Positions 34,802 through 43,760 of a DNA stretch of 64,000 bases are shown piece by piece. Source of the stretch: Myxococcales bacterium (GTDB lineage Bacteria > Myxococcota_A > Polyangia > Haliangiales > Haliangiaceae); the NCBI GenBank assembly GCA_016720595.1, contig JADKKI010000005.1, positions 269,527 to 333,526 on the forward strand. Reading direction: 5' to 3'. Position numbers and translations under genes: made by a program. Positions within the stretch are counted from its first letter, which is position 1. The number at the start of each line of letters is the position of its first letter. Under the pieces are notes generated by a model, which saw nothing but the letters and a program-made list of their open reading frames with translations, did not search any database and was not told the origin of the DNA.

Positions 34802-36670
34802 ATGGCCGAACCGCCGACGCCAGACCGTGACGCCAAGACCCCCGTGATCGCAGGTGACGCGCCGACCGAGGCGGGCGGGTATTCGACCGCTGTTCGGTAT
34901 CCATCCGATGGCGTGACGCTGGTCCCCGCCGGGACGGCCGCGGCCGCGGTCGTGCTTCCGCCACCGGGCTATGCGCTCGGGAACATGATCGGCCGTGGTG
35001 GGATGGGGGAGGTGCTCGCGGCGACCGATCTGCGGATCGGTCGCGAGGTGGCCGTCAAGCGGATGACCGCGACCCAGCCGGATGCCGAGCAGGTGACGCG
35101 GTTCCTCCGCGAGGCGCGGATCCAGGCCCGCCTCGAGCACCCGGCGATCGTCCCGGTGCACGAGCTCGGCGTCGACGAGCTCGGGCGGCCGTTCTTCACG
35201 ATGAAGCGGCTCGCCGGCCAGACGCTCGCGCAGAAGCTCGCCGACAAGCCGGTGCTCAACCGCATGCTGCGCGGGCTGGTCGAGGTCTGCCTCGCGATCG
35301 ACTTCGCGCACTCGCGTGGCGTGGTCCATCGCGATCTCAAGCCTTCGAACATCATGCTCGGCGACTACGGCGAGATCTACGTGATCGATTGGGGCATCGC
35401 GCGCGTGATCGCCGATGACCGCGAGGAGCGGAGCGTCCCCACCCAGCAGGGTGACATCTCCACGCTCGACGATGGCTCGACGAAGTCGGGCGCGTTGCTC
35501 GGGACGCCGGGCTACATGTCTCCCGAGCAGATCCGAGGCCAGCACGCCACACCGGCCGCGGACCTCTATGCGCTCGGCGCGATCCTGTTCGAGATCCTCG
35601 TCGGTGAGCCGTTACACAAGCGCGGTCAGCCGGGGATCGCGACCACGCTCAGCATGCCGCAGGTGCTGCCGTCGACACGTCGGCCCGACCTGGTGATCCC
35701 GCCGGAGCTCGACAACGGGTGCTTTCGCGCGCTGTCCGAGCTCCCCGAGCAGCGCCCCACCGCCCGCGAGCTCGCCGATCTCGTGCAGGCGTACCTCGAT
35801 GGTGATCGCGATCTCGAGCAGCGCCGCCGGCTCGCCGCCGCGCAGGTCCTCGCCGCGACCGAGGTGCTGGGCACGACCTCGGCCGATGCGCGCGCGTCGG
35901 CGATGCGCCGCGCCGGCCGCGCGATCGTCCTCGATCCGGAGAACGAGGAGGCCGCGAGCCTCGTGAGCTCGTTGCTCCTCGATCCACCACCGCCCGACAA
36001 GATGCCGCCCGACCTGGTCGAGAAGCTCGCGGAGGAGGATCGCGCCGGAAGCCGCGATCGCTCGCGCAAGGGCATCTACGCGTACCTCTCGGTGTTCGCC
36101 GTCCTGCCGCTCGCGCTCGTGCTCGAGATCAAGGACTGGCCATTGTTGATCGGCTTCTTCGGGCTGGTGCTGGTCGGCGCACTGTCCGCGGCGCAGTTCG
36201 CCCGCACCGGGCGCCCGGTGCCTGCCGTGGTGATGTTCGTCAACTTCGGCCTCTCACTGCTGTTCACGCGCCTGGCCGGGCCGTACATCCTGACGCCGCT
36301 GATGATCTGTTGCGCGCTGGTCGCGCTCACGCCCAACCCGTGGATCAATCAGCGCACCTGGGTGGTGGTGTCGTGGACCTTCGTCACGGTGATGGCGCCG
36401 ATCGTCCTCGAGTGGGTCGGGTTTCTCCCGACGACGTGGAAGATCGGCGAAGGCGCGATGATCATCGTGTCGGACTTCGTGCGCACCCACGGCTGGGTCG
36501 ACGAGATCTCGCTGGTGTTCGCGAACCTGCTGTTCACGATGACCGTCGCGGTACTGCTCCTCACGATCAATCGCCGCCGTCGCGAGGGCCAGCGCATGCT
36601 GTTCATCCAGGCCTGGCACCTCCGGCAGCTGCTCCCCCACGCGAAGCGCCCCTGGGCCACGCGGCAGTAG
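34802..36670 (+). CDS. Ser/Thr kinase with polytopic C-terminal domain, array copy 1
   Basis: 622 residues. A Pro/Ala-rich N-terminus leads to the kinase domain (residues 56-335): [13 protein letters not shown], Lys in [23 protein letters not shown], and VIDWGIARV, where DWG replaces [14 protein letters not shown] completes the activation segment. After a helical linker, residues 420-600 form about six membrane helices (YLSVFAVLPLALVLEI, LLIGFFGLVLVGALSA, WVVVSWTFVTVMAPIVL, LVFANLLFTMTVAVLLL). The tail is QAWHLRQLLPHAKRPW. All core catalytic residues are present. A polytopic C-terminal domain is less common than a single helix and may sense a membrane or lipid signal. First of four tandem paralogues. 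Confidence 0.92.
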   Translation: MAEPPTPDRDAKTPVIAGDAPTEAGGYSTAVRYPSDGVTLVPAGTAAAAVVLPPPGYALGNMIGRGGMGEVLAATDLRIGREVAVKRMTATQPDAEQVTRFLREARIQARLEHPAIVPVHELGVDELGRPFFTMKRLAGQTLAQKLADKPVLNRMLRGLVEVCLAIDFAHSRGVVHRDLKPSNIMLGDYGEIYVIDWGIARVIADDREERSVPTQQGDISTLDDGSTKSGALLGTPGYMSPEQIRGQHATPAADLYALGAILFEILVGEPLHKRGQPGIATTLSMPQVLPSTRRPDLVIPPELDNGCFRALSELPEQRPTARELADLVQAYLDGDRDLEQRRRLAAAQVLAATEVLGTTSADARASAMRRAGRAIVLDPENEEAASLVSSLLLDPPPPDKMPPDLVEKLAEEDRAGSRDRSRKGIYAYLSVFAVLPLALVLEIKDWPLLIGFFGLVLVGALSAAQFARTGRPVPAVVMFVNFGLSLLFTRLAGPYILTPLMICCALVALTPNPWINQRTWVVVSWTFVTVMAPIVLEWVGFLPTTWKIGEGAMIIVSDFVRTHGWVDEISLVFANLLFTMTVAVLLLTINRRRREGQRMLFIQAWHLRQLLPHAKRPWATRQ

Positions 36671-36681
36671 CGGCGAGCGAG

Positions 36682-36687
36682 TAACAT
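36682..36687 (+). promoter_or_regulatory. Putative -10 element, array kinase 2
   Basis: TAACAT, 7 bases before the ATG at 36695, in the 24-base gap after array kinase 1. Confidence 0.4.
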
Positions 36688-36694
36688 CGTCGCG

Positions 36695-38623
36695 ATGGTC
36701 GACGATCGCGACGCCACCGACGAGACAGTCCGACAAGCCCCGACGCTGAAGGGTGTGGGCGGAGCCGAGGACGTCGGCGTGGCCGCCACGGTGGCGCACA
36801 CCCCCGCACCGCTCGATCCCTCAGGACCCACCGTCGGGGCCGGCAGCGCGGCGGGGTTGACCACGCGCCCCCTGGGAGCACGCGGCACCGCGGGAACGGC
36901 GCCCGACATGCCGACCGATCGGTACACGCTCGGGTCACTCCTGGGGCAGGGCGGCATGGGCGAGGTCGTCCTGGCGTTCGACGAGCAGATCGGTCGAGAG
37001 GTGGCGGTCAAGCGGATCCGGGCCGAGGCGCCTTCGGCCGACGAGCTGTCCCGGTTCATGCGCGAGGCGCGGGTGCAGGGGCGGCTCGAGCATCCGGCCG
37101 TGGTCCCCGTCCACGATCTCGCGATCGATCGCAGTGGCAAGCCGTACTTCGTGATGAAGCGGCTGCAGGGAACGACGATGTCCGAGCTGCTGGAGCGCCT
37201 GCGCACCGGCAAGGAGGACGAGGTGGTGGCGCGACGGCGGCTGTTGCGCGCGTTCGCCGACGTCTGCCTCGCGATCGAGTTCGCGCACAGCGCGGGGATC
37301 ATCCACCGCGATCTGAAGCCGGCGAACATCATGCTCGGCGATTTCGGCGAGGTCTATGTCCTCGACTGGGGCGTGGCGCGCGCGGTCACCGATCCACAGG
37401 ACGACAGCGTCAAGCCGAGCAAGGCCGATCTCGAGCTCGACAGCGGCGAGACCCGCGCCGGCACGGTACTGGGGACGCCGGCGTACATGGCGCCCGAGCA
37501 GCTCGCCGGCGAGCGCGCCGGCCCGGCCGCCGACATCTACGCCCTCGGCTGCATCCTCTACGAGATCATCGCATCCACGCCGCTCCATGGCGGGCGCCGC
37601 AGCCTGACCGCGATCCTGAAGCCCCTCGATGCGCGGCCGTCCTCGAAGCGACCCGACGCACCGCCGGAGCTCGATACGATCTGCGAGCGCGCGACCCAGC
37701 TCGAGCCGGCGAAGCGGTTCTCCTCGGCACGCGCGCTCGGCGACGTGGTGCAGGCGTTCCTCGACGGAGATCGCGATCTCGCGGTGCGTCGCGAGGTCGC
37801 GCAGCACCACCTCGCCGCCGCGCAGGCCGCGCTCGCGCGAGGCACCGACGAGACCAGCCGGCGTGACGCGATGCGGGCCGCGGGCCGTGCGCTCGCCCTC
37901 GATCCCACGGCCTCCGCGGCCGCCGACCTGGTCACCCGGCTGATGCTCGAGCCGCCCAAGGAGATCCCCGCCGAGGTCGAGCAGGAGGTCGCCCGGCTCG
38001 ATACCGAGAGTGCGCGCACGCAGGGGCGGCTCGCGGCGTATTCGATGATCGGCTACCTCGCGTTCGTTCCCCTCCTGCTGTGGACGGGCGTGCGCAGCAT
38101 GACGTTCGTCGTCGTGTTCGCAGCGCTCGCGATCGCCAGCGGGCTCCAGGTCTGGAACCTGACCCGCAAGGATCACATCGAGACCAAGGGCATCTACCTC
38201 AACGCGCTGATCAACGCGGCGCTGATCGCGATCGTGTGCCGGATGGTGGGGCCGTTCATCATCGCGCCGACCCTGGTGACCACCACGCTGATGGCGTATG
38301 CGGCACACCCATCGTTCGGGAGCATCCGGATCGTCTCGGGGATCCTCGCAGGCGCCGTCGCGGTGCCGTGGGCGCTCGAGGCCGCGGGTGTCCTCGAGTC
38401 AACCTACCGGTTCGTCGGCGGGGAGCTGATCCTGTCGTCTCCCGTGGTGACGTTCAGCGCGGTGCCCGTCCAGCTCGCGTTCGCGGCGCTGCTGGTGGCG
38501 CTGGTCACGGTCGTGGCACTGCTGACCCGGGTGCTCGCGGTGCGACAGCGCGACGCCACGCGCAAGGTCGAGCTGCAGGCCTGGCATCTGCGCCAGATCG
38601 TTCCGACGACGACGCGGCGCTGA
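36695..38623 (+). CDS. Ser/Thr kinase with polytopic C-terminal domain, array copy 2
   Basis: 642 residues, same plan as its neighbour. Longer acidic/Ala-rich N-terminus (to about 70), then GQGGMGEVVLAFDEQIGREV, Lys in [34 protein letters not shown] and LGTPAYMAPEQL. The catalytic-loop Ala in KPAN and the longer insert before the catalytic loop (RTGKEDEVVARRR) set it apart from copies 1, 3 and 4. About six C-terminal membrane helices (LIAIVCRMVGPFIIAPTLVT, GILAGAVAVPWALEAAGVLE, LAFAALLVALVTVVALL) and the tail QAWHLRQIVPTTTRR. Predicted active kinase of the inner membrane. Confidence 0.92.
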   Translation: MVDDRDATDETVRQAPTLKGVGGAEDVGVAATVAHTPAPLDPSGPTVGAGSAAGLTTRPLGARGTAGTAPDMPTDRYTLGSLLGQGGMGEVVLAFDEQIGREVAVKRIRAEAPSADELSRFMREARVQGRLEHPAVVPVHDLAIDRSGKPYFVMKRLQGTTMSELLERLRTGKEDEVVARRRLLRAFADVCLAIEFAHSAGIIHRDLKPANIMLGDFGEVYVLDWGVARAVTDPQDDSVKPSKADLELDSGETRAGTVLGTPAYMAPEQLAGERAGPAADIYALGCILYEIIASTPLHGGRRSLTAILKPLDARPSSKRPDAPPELDTICERATQLEPAKRFSSARALGDVVQAFLDGDRDLAVRREVAQHHLAAAQAALARGTDETSRRDAMRAAGRALALDPTASAAADLVTRLMLEPPKEIPAEVEQEVARLDTESARTQGRLAAYSMIGYLAFVPLLLWTGVRSMTFVVVFAALAIASGLQVWNLTRKDHIETKGIYLNALINAALIAIVCRMVGPFIIAPTLVTTTLMAYAAHPSFGSIRIVSGILAGAVAVPWALEAAGVLESTYRFVGGELILSSPVVTFSAVPVQLAFAALLVALVTVVALLTRVLAVRQRDATRKVELQAWHLRQIVPTTTRR

Positions 38624-38629
38624 TACCAT
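38624..38629 (+). promoter_or_regulatory. Putative -10 element, array kinase 3
   Basis: TACCAT, 9 bases before the ATG at 38639, overlapping the end of the array kinase 2 region. Confidence 0.35.
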
Positions 38630-38638
38630 CTAGCGCTC

Positions 38639-40480
38639 ATGGTCGACGAGGACGCTCCGACCCGCGCTGCCCCGGGTGCATCCACGCTCACCGCCGGCGA
38701 CGCGACGCAGCCTGCACCGATCGCGACGCCGACCTCGGACACGCTCGTCCCGACGTTCCCGCGCGTGAACAGTGCGCCGATCGATCTGCCGGCGCCGGGC
38801 TACCAGCTCGGCGAGCTGATCGGGAAGGGCGGGATGGGCGAGGTCGTCGCCGCGCACGATCAGCGGATCGGCCGCGAGGTCGCGATCAAGCGCATGCGCA
38901 GCGCGCTGCCGGACGGCGAGCAGCTCGCGCGGTTCCTCCGCGAGGCCCGGATCCAGGCGCGCCTCGATCACCCCGCGGTGGTCCCGGTCTACGAGCTCGG
39001 GCACGACGCGGCGGGGCGGCCGTACTTCACGATGAAGCGGATCTCGGGCCGCACGCTCGGCGAGCGGATCGCCGGTGGGGCGACCACGCAGGCCCTGCTC
39101 CGCGCGTTCGTCGATGTCTGCCTCGCGGTGGAGTTCGCCCACGCCCGGGCGGTGATCCATCGCGATCTCAAGCCATCGAACATCATGCTCGGGGACTACG
39201 GCGAGGTCTACGTGCTCGATTGGGGCGTCGCGCGCGTGCTCACCGATACCAAGGACCGCCCGTCCCCCGACGACATCCAGACTCTCGACGATGGGACCCA
39301 GACCGGCGCGATGCTCGGCACCCCCGGGTACATGTCGCCGGAGCAGGTCAAGGGGCAACCCGCCACGCAGGCCGCCGATGTCTACGCACTCGGCTCGATC
39401 CTGTTCGAGATCCTGGCCGGCGAAGCGCTCCACCCCAAGGGCAGCGCCGCGATCGCGAGCACGCTGTCGCGGCCGCAGGAGGCGCCCGCGCACCGCCGCT
39501 CGGATCGCCCGATCCCGCCAGAGCTCGATTCGCTGTGCCACGGCGCGCTCGGTGAGGAGCCGGCCACGCGCCCCTCCGCGCGCGAGCTCGCCGACAAGGT
39601 GCAGGCGTATCTCGACGGAGATCGCGACGTCGAGCGCCGGCGCCTGCTCGCGGCCGAGCAGCTCGCACTCGCCAACGACGCGCTCTCGGGGACCGGTGCC
39701 GACGCCCGGGCCACCGCGGTGCGCCGCGCCGGTCGCGCGCTCGCCCTCGATCCGGACTCCACGGAGGCCGCAGAGCTGGTGACGCGGCTGATCGTCGAGC
39801 CGCCGGCCGAGCTGCCCCCCGAGATCCAGGAGGCGCTCGATGGTGATGAGCGCAAGGTCACGGCCCAGCGGAGCAAGGCCGGCCTCTACGCGTATCTGTC
39901 GCTCTACGGCTACTGGCTCGCGTTCCCGTTCCTCGGGATCAAGAACTGGGCGTGGCTCGTGATCCTCTACACGATCGTCACCGCGCTCGCGCTGATCACC
40001 TATGTGGCGATGCGTCGTGGGACCTACCGGATCGGCATCGGCCTCGTCGGGAATCTGCTGTTCGCGATCGCGTGGACGCGGATCGCCGGCCCGTTCATGT
40101 TGACCCCGGTGCTCCTGTGCGGGGTGTTACTCGCGCTGACCACCGCACAGTTCCTGATCGACAGGCCCTGGATGATCTTGCTGTGGACCTCGGCGGCGTT
40201 CCTGATCCCGATCAGCCTCGAGTGGTTGCACGTCCTCACACCCACCTGGGAGGTCGGCTTGACCTCGATCACCGCGCGCTCCGTGGTGTTCGAGATGGAG
40301 GGGCCGATCGCGGAGTGGTCGCTGATCTTCGCGAACATCATGTTCGTCACCGTGGTCGGGATGGTGGGCCTCCAGGTCCACAAGGCGGCGAAGCTGGCGA
40401 AGCGCAAGCTCGGGATCCAGAACTGGCACCTGCAGCACTTGTTGCCGAGCAGTCCCCGTCCGTGGTCGACCCGGCGATAA
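38639..40480 (+). CDS. Ser/Thr kinase with polytopic C-terminal domain, array copy 3
   Basis: 613 residues, closest in look to copy 1. Kinase domain from about residue 52: GKGGMGEVVAAHDQRIGREV, Lys in [45 protein letters not shown]. The helical linker includes ARATAVRRAGRALALDPDST, a TPR-like repeat also found in the sister copies. The C-terminal membrane domain (LWFPFLG-type helices near YLSLYGYWLAFPFLGIK, WAWLVILYTIVTALALITYV, FIFANIMFVTVVGMVGL-like region) ends with QNWHLQHLLPSSPRPW. The gene follows copy 2 by 15 bases. Confidence 0.92.
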   Translation: MVDEDAPTRAAPGASTLTAGDATQPAPIATPTSDTLVPTFPRVNSAPIDLPAPGYQLGELIGKGGMGEVVAAHDQRIGREVAIKRMRSALPDGEQLARFLREARIQARLDHPAVVPVYELGHDAAGRPYFTMKRISGRTLGERIAGGATTQALLRAFVDVCLAVEFAHARAVIHRDLKPSNIMLGDYGEVYVLDWGVARVLTDTKDRPSPDDIQTLDDGTQTGAMLGTPGYMSPEQVKGQPATQAADVYALGSILFEILAGEALHPKGSAAIASTLSRPQEAPAHRRSDRPIPPELDSLCHGALGEEPATRPSARELADKVQAYLDGDRDVERRRLLAAEQLALANDALSGTGADARATAVRRAGRALALDPDSTEAAELVTRLIVEPPAELPPEIQEALDGDERKVTAQRSKAGLYAYLSLYGYWLAFPFLGIKNWAWLVILYTIVTALALITYVAMRRGTYRIGIGLVGNLLFAIAWTRIAGPFMLTPVLLCGVLLALTTAQFLIDRPWMILLWTSAAFLIPISLEWLHVLTPTWEVGLTSITARSVVFEMEGPIAEWSLIFANIMFVTVVGMVGLQVHKAAKLAKRKLGIQNWHLQHLLPSSPRPWSTRR

Positions 40481-40481
40481 T
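40476..40481 (+). promoter_or_regulatory. Putative -10 element, array kinase 4
   Basis: GATAAT, five of six as the consensus, overlapping the TAA stop of array kinase 3 and 6 bases before the ATG at 40488. Confidence 0.4.
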
Positions 40482-40487
40482 GCCGGG

Positions 40488-42278
40488 ATGGCGCCTGTCG
40501 ACCCCCTGACCCCGACAGAGATCCCGAGCACCGACACCGTCGTCAGCGAGACCGAGCCTCGGGCGCCGAACGCACCCAGCGGTCCGCGTGGCGCGACCGT
40601 CTACCAGCTCGGTGAGGTGATCGGTCGCGGTGGCATGGGCGAGGTGCTGCTCGCGCGCGATCAGACCATCGGCCGCGATGTCGCCCTCAAGCGCCTGCGG
40701 GCGGCGGCGCCCAGCCAGGAGCTGATCGACCGGTTCCTCCGCGAGGCGAAGATCCAGGCGCGCCTCGATCACCCCGCGATCGCGCCGGTCCACGAGCTTG
40801 GCCATGACTCCGAAGGCAGGCCTTACTTCACGATGAAGCGGGTCGCCGGGACCACGATGGCGGCGCTCCTCGATGCACGCACCGAGACCCCGCAGCGGCT
40901 GCTCCGCGGCCTCGTCGACGTGGCGCTCGCCGTCGAGCTCGCGCACAGCCGCCACGTGGTGCATCGCGATCTCAAGCCGTCCAACATCATGCTCGGGGAC
41001 TACGGCGAGGTCTACGTGCTCGACTGGGGCGTCGCGCGCGTGCTCGCCGATTCCGACGACGAGCCCAGCCGCGGCTTCCCCGATGTCCTGTCGCTCGACG
41101 GCGAGACCAAGGTTGGCGCCTTGCTCGGGACGCCCGGCTACATGGCGCCGGAGCAAGCGCGCGGCGAGCCGGTAGGGGTGGCGGCCGACGTCTACGCCCT
41201 CGGCGCGATCCTGTTCGAGATCCTCGCCGGCGAGCCGCTCCACCCGCGCGGTCCGGGCGCCCTCGCGAGCACCCTCGATGGCGGGGATCCGTCACCGCGT
41301 CGCCGCGCGCCCTTGCAGGGGATCGCGCCCGAGCTCGATCACATCTGCCGCGAGGCGCTCGCCGGCGATCCGACGGCCCGGCCCACCGCGCGTGGGTTTG
41401 GCAACGCGATCCAGGCCTACCTCGATGGCGATCGCGACCAGGAGCGCCGTCGTGCGCTCGCGACGGAGCTGGTCGGGGAGGCACGCCTCGCGAGTGCCGC
41501 CGGAGATCAGGCGCTCGCGCTCAACGCCGCTGGACGCGCGGTGACGTTCGACCCGACGTCGTCGGCGGCCTCCACGCTGATCATGGAGCTCCTGCTCGAC
41601 ACCGAGCGGACCCCACCACCGGAGCTCGCCAGCGCGCTGGTCGCCGAGGAGGAGCGCCTGATGCGCGAGCGCAGCCGGCGGGCGATCAAGCCGTACCTGT
41701 CGCTGTTCATGATGGCGCCGCTCGTGCCGTTCCTCCACGTCAAGTCGTGGCCGAACCTGCTCCTGCTGTACGCGGCGATCTCGCTCGGCATCTACATGGT
41801 GTGGCTCAACACGCGCCGGCACGTGTCGCCGACGCTGACCCTCGCCTCGCACCTCCTCGTCGCGATCCTGTTCACCCGGCTCTCGGGCCCGTTCCTGTTC
41901 ACCCCGGTGTTCGTGTGCGCGATCCTGCTGTCGGCGACCACCCTGCCGGCCCTCGTCGATCGACCCTCGCTCGTGATCCTGTGGACGGTGCTGGCCGCGG
42001 CGTCTCCGCTGGTGCTCGAGTGGGCCGGCGTGCTCGCGCCGTCGTGGTCGTTCAACGAGCACGGCCTGCTGTCGTTCGGGACGATCTTCCAGCCGGATCA
42101 GACGTTCGATCGGACCGTGCTGGTCCTCGCCAACGTGGCCGCCGTCCTGGTCGTCGGGCTGTTCGCGCGGGTGATCGGTCGCGACCGGAGAGACGCGCAG
42201 CGCCGGGTCGGCATCCAGCTGTGGCGGTTCCAGCAGCTGTTGCCGCGTGCCGACCGCACCACCCCCGTGGGAGCGTGA
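40488..42278 (+). CDS. Ser/Thr kinase with polytopic C-terminal domain, array copy 4
   Basis: 596 residues with a short N-terminus. Kinase motifs: [20 protein letters not shown], Lys in [45 protein letters not shown]. The C-terminal membrane domain has about six helices ([71 protein letters not shown]) and the divergent tail [15 protein letters not shown]. It is the most divergent copy in its C-terminal tail. A 34-residue membrane ORF follows 12 bases after its stop. Confidence 0.92.
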   Translation: MAPVDPLTPTEIPSTDTVVSETEPRAPNAPSGPRGATVYQLGEVIGRGGMGEVLLARDQTIGRDVALKRLRAAAPSQELIDRFLREAKIQARLDHPAIAPVHELGHDSEGRPYFTMKRVAGTTMAALLDARTETPQRLLRGLVDVALAVELAHSRHVVHRDLKPSNIMLGDYGEVYVLDWGVARVLADSDDEPSRGFPDVLSLDGETKVGALLGTPGYMAPEQARGEPVGVAADVYALGAILFEILAGEPLHPRGPGALASTLDGGDPSPRRRAPLQGIAPELDHICREALAGDPTARPTARGFGNAIQAYLDGDRDQERRRALATELVGEARLASAAGDQALALNAAGRAVTFDPTSSAASTLIMELLLDTERTPPPELASALVAEEERLMRERSRRAIKPYLSLFMMAPLVPFLHVKSWPNLLLLYAAISLGIYMVWLNTRRHVSPTLTLASHLLVAILFTRLSGPFLFTPVFVCAILLSATTLPALVDRPSLVILWTVLAAASPLVLEWAGVLAPSWSFNEHGLLSFGTIFQPDQTFDRTVLVLANVAAVLVVGLFARVIGRDRRDAQRRVGIQLWRFQQLLPRADRTTPVGA

Positions 42279-42284
42279 TAAGTT
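42279..42284 (+). promoter_or_regulatory. Putative -10 element, membrane microprotein
   Basis: TAAGTT, 6 bases before the ATG at 42291, starting directly after the kinase stop codon. Confidence 0.35.
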
Positions 42285-42290
42285 CCAGCC

Positions 42291-42395
42291 ATGGCACCCC
42301 CTCCGAAGAAGCAGATGCGTTGGGGCCGCGTGTTCGGTGCGCTGATCGTCCTCGGCGGCATCATCGCCGGCATCATCGTCCTCATCACGAAATAA
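42291..42395 (+). CDS. 34-residue single-helix membrane microprotein
   Basis: A small frame too short for most gene finders. It starts MAPPPKKQMRWGR, a basic cytoplasmic head, followed by one hydrophobic helix (VFGALIVLGGIIAGIIVLI) and a Thr-Lys end. The positive-inside rule and helix length fit a real inner-membrane peptide. It begins 12 bases after array kinase 4, has the same TAnnnT spacing as larger genes, and its stop is followed at once by a hairpin. It may be a regulator or subunit of the kinases. No family known to me. Confidence 0.5.
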   Translation: MAPPPKKQMRWGRVFGALIVLGGIIAGIIVLITK

Positions 42396-42411
42396 CGGCG
42401 GTCTTCCGCCG
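42396..42411. terminator. Hairpin between convergent genes after the kinase array
   Basis: Perfect CGGCGG / CCGCCG with a TCTT loop, immediately after the microprotein TAA and 14 bases before the convergent stop at 42426. Suits a bidirectional terminator, though no T-run follows. Confidence 0.5.
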
Positions 42412-42425
42412 GTCCGCCCGCCGCG

Positions 42426-43490
42426 TCAGTCCGGTGGAAGCGGATCGTCTTTGTCGCGGAACAGGCGCATCCGTACCCGCTCGTGCTGGCGCGCCTTGTA
42501 CGCCTCGTGGCTGGACGCGCCCGATTCGTTGCGCTGCGCGGTCGCCTTGTCGCAGATCTGGAACTCGGTCAGCACGAACACGACGTGGCCGATGTCCGGA
42601 GGGGTCTCGGCGCGCGGCAGCAGGCGCTCGATCCGCAGCGGCAGGTCGGCGACGAAGTTGACGATCCGGTACTCGGGACCGGAGAACTCGTTGTACGGCA
42701 CCGCGGTCGCCGCGCGGACCTTGCCCGAGTCGGTGCCCTCGGAGCGTTGCTCCTGCGCGCGCACCAGGGCGGCCAGGTCGACGAGCTGGTTCACGGACTC
42801 GCCGGGCACCACGTAGTTGAACGGGATCAGCTGGCGCGTCAGGGTCGCGATCATCGGGACCAGATCTTCGGCGTTCGGCACGATCAGCCGGAACCGCAGC
42901 TTGTCGTAGATGTTCGCGGCCAGGGTCGAGCGCTTGGCGAGGAGCTTGGTGATCTGCGAATCGAGCGGCTTGCGGCTCCACTCCCACTCGGCGAGCGGGG
43001 CGCCGGCGGCGCGCAGCTGCTCGACCACCTGCATGACCTTGAGCTCGATCTCGCGGAAGATGATCTCGTCCGAGACCGACATCTTCAGCAGCGCCTGGCG
43101 GCCGTTGATGTGGTGGATGATGTGCATCACCTTGAGCACCACGCACGCCCACTTCTGGTGCGGGCCGTGGCTCGAGGCGACCAGGAACAGATCCCGGGCG
43201 GGCAGGTCAGCAGCGACCTCATCGGGGATCGCCATCGCGAACGCGCGCGACAGGTACTCCACCGTCTCGCTGCGGATGTCCTCGAGCCGCTCGAGCTCGT
43301 CATCCGATTCCGGATCGAACTCGTTGAGCCGGAGAAACCTGTCGACCTCGGCGTGGTCGACGAAGCTGAGGCGGTGCCAGTCGATGACGGACTCGCCCCT
43401 TAGCAGGAGGCGCACCGCTTCGACATCCGCGAGCGTTAGCTCCTCGGCGCCGGGGGGCCGCGCCATGCGCGGCAGGACGGTGCTGACCAC
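42426..43490 (-). CDS. Conserved protein, TIGR04552-like, with RelA/SpoT-like segment
   Basis: 354 residues from a GTG at 43490, 6 bases after TAGACT; an internal ATG at 43466 is the alternative. Starts with LTLADVEAVRLLLRGESVID, then WHRLSFVDHAEVDRFLRLN, and is cytoplasmic and helical. The segment near 42790-42920 (ANIYDKLRFRLIVPN, then a helix, then PFNYVVPGES) recalls the strand-helix core of RelA/SpoT nucleotidyltransferases (DxxxxR and a following NY). I recall a similar myxobacterial family named TIGR04552. The assignment is from memory, and the synthetase activity is speculative. It ends in an acidic tail (FRDKDDPLPPD). Confidence 0.65.
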   Translation of the reverse strand: MVSTVLPRMARPPGAEELTLADVEAVRLLLRGESVIDWHRLSFVDHAEVDRFLRLNEFDPESDDELERLEDIRSETVEYLSRAFAMAIPDEVAADLPARDLFLVASSHGPHQKWACVVLKVMHIIHHINGRQALLKMSVSDEIIFREIELKVMQVVEQLRAAGAPLAEWEWSRKPLDSQITKLLAKRSTLAANIYDKLRFRLIVPNAEDLVPMIATLTRQLIPFNYVVPGESVNQLVDLAALVRAQEQRSEGTDSGKVRAATAVPYNEFSGPEYRIVNFVADLPLRIERLLPRAETPPDIGHVVFVLTEFQICDKATAQRNESGASSHEAYKARQHERVRMRLFRDKDDPLPPD

Positions 43491-43496
43491 CCGTCC

Positions 43497-43502
43497 AGTC
43501 TA
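43497..43502 (-). promoter_or_regulatory. Putative -10 element, TIGR04552-like gene
   Basis: TAGACT on the minus strand, 6 bases before the GTG at 43490. It overlaps the stop of a possible 31-codon upstream frame. Confidence 0.4.
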
Positions 43503-43595
43503 TGCTTGCCGGCCGGGCTTTGTCAGGCGCAACGTCGCCGTGAACAGACTAACGACCCCAAGTCCGGCGATCATATTTCCGATGACGGCGAGCAT
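43500..43595 (-). CDS. Possible 31-residue membrane peptide
   Basis: A short frame starting ATG at 43595 with GAGG 8 bases upstream. It encodes a hydrophobic stretch (MLAVIGNMIAGLGVVSLFTA) and a basic tail (RLTKPGRQA), a sensible single-helix membrane peptide. It stops 9 bases before the TIGR04552-like gene. Against it, the TAGACT promoter-like hexamer of that gene covers its stop, and it has no known relative. A chance frame remains quite possible. Confidence 0.3.
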   Translation of the reverse strand: MLAVIGNMIAGLGVVSLFTATLRLTKPGRQA

Positions 43596-43747
43596 GTACG
43601 ACCTCACTGGAATCAACGCGGCCCCGTGCCGCCTTGTTCCGGATCAATGATCGCCGTGTGACCTTGCGTAGTCCAATTTGCTGCCGACTCCGGAGCTCTT
43701 GGCTCCTGGACTGGCTCGGGGACCTGGGACCCGGGCAGGGATCGGCT

Positions 43748-43753
43748 TAGGCT
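43748..43753 (+). promoter_or_regulatory. Putative -10 element, zinc-ribbon protein pair
   Basis: TAGGCT, 7 bases before the ATG at 43761. The hexamer and spacing equal those before the M23 gene at 14046. Confidence 0.45.
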
Positions 43754-43760
43754 CGCGGTG

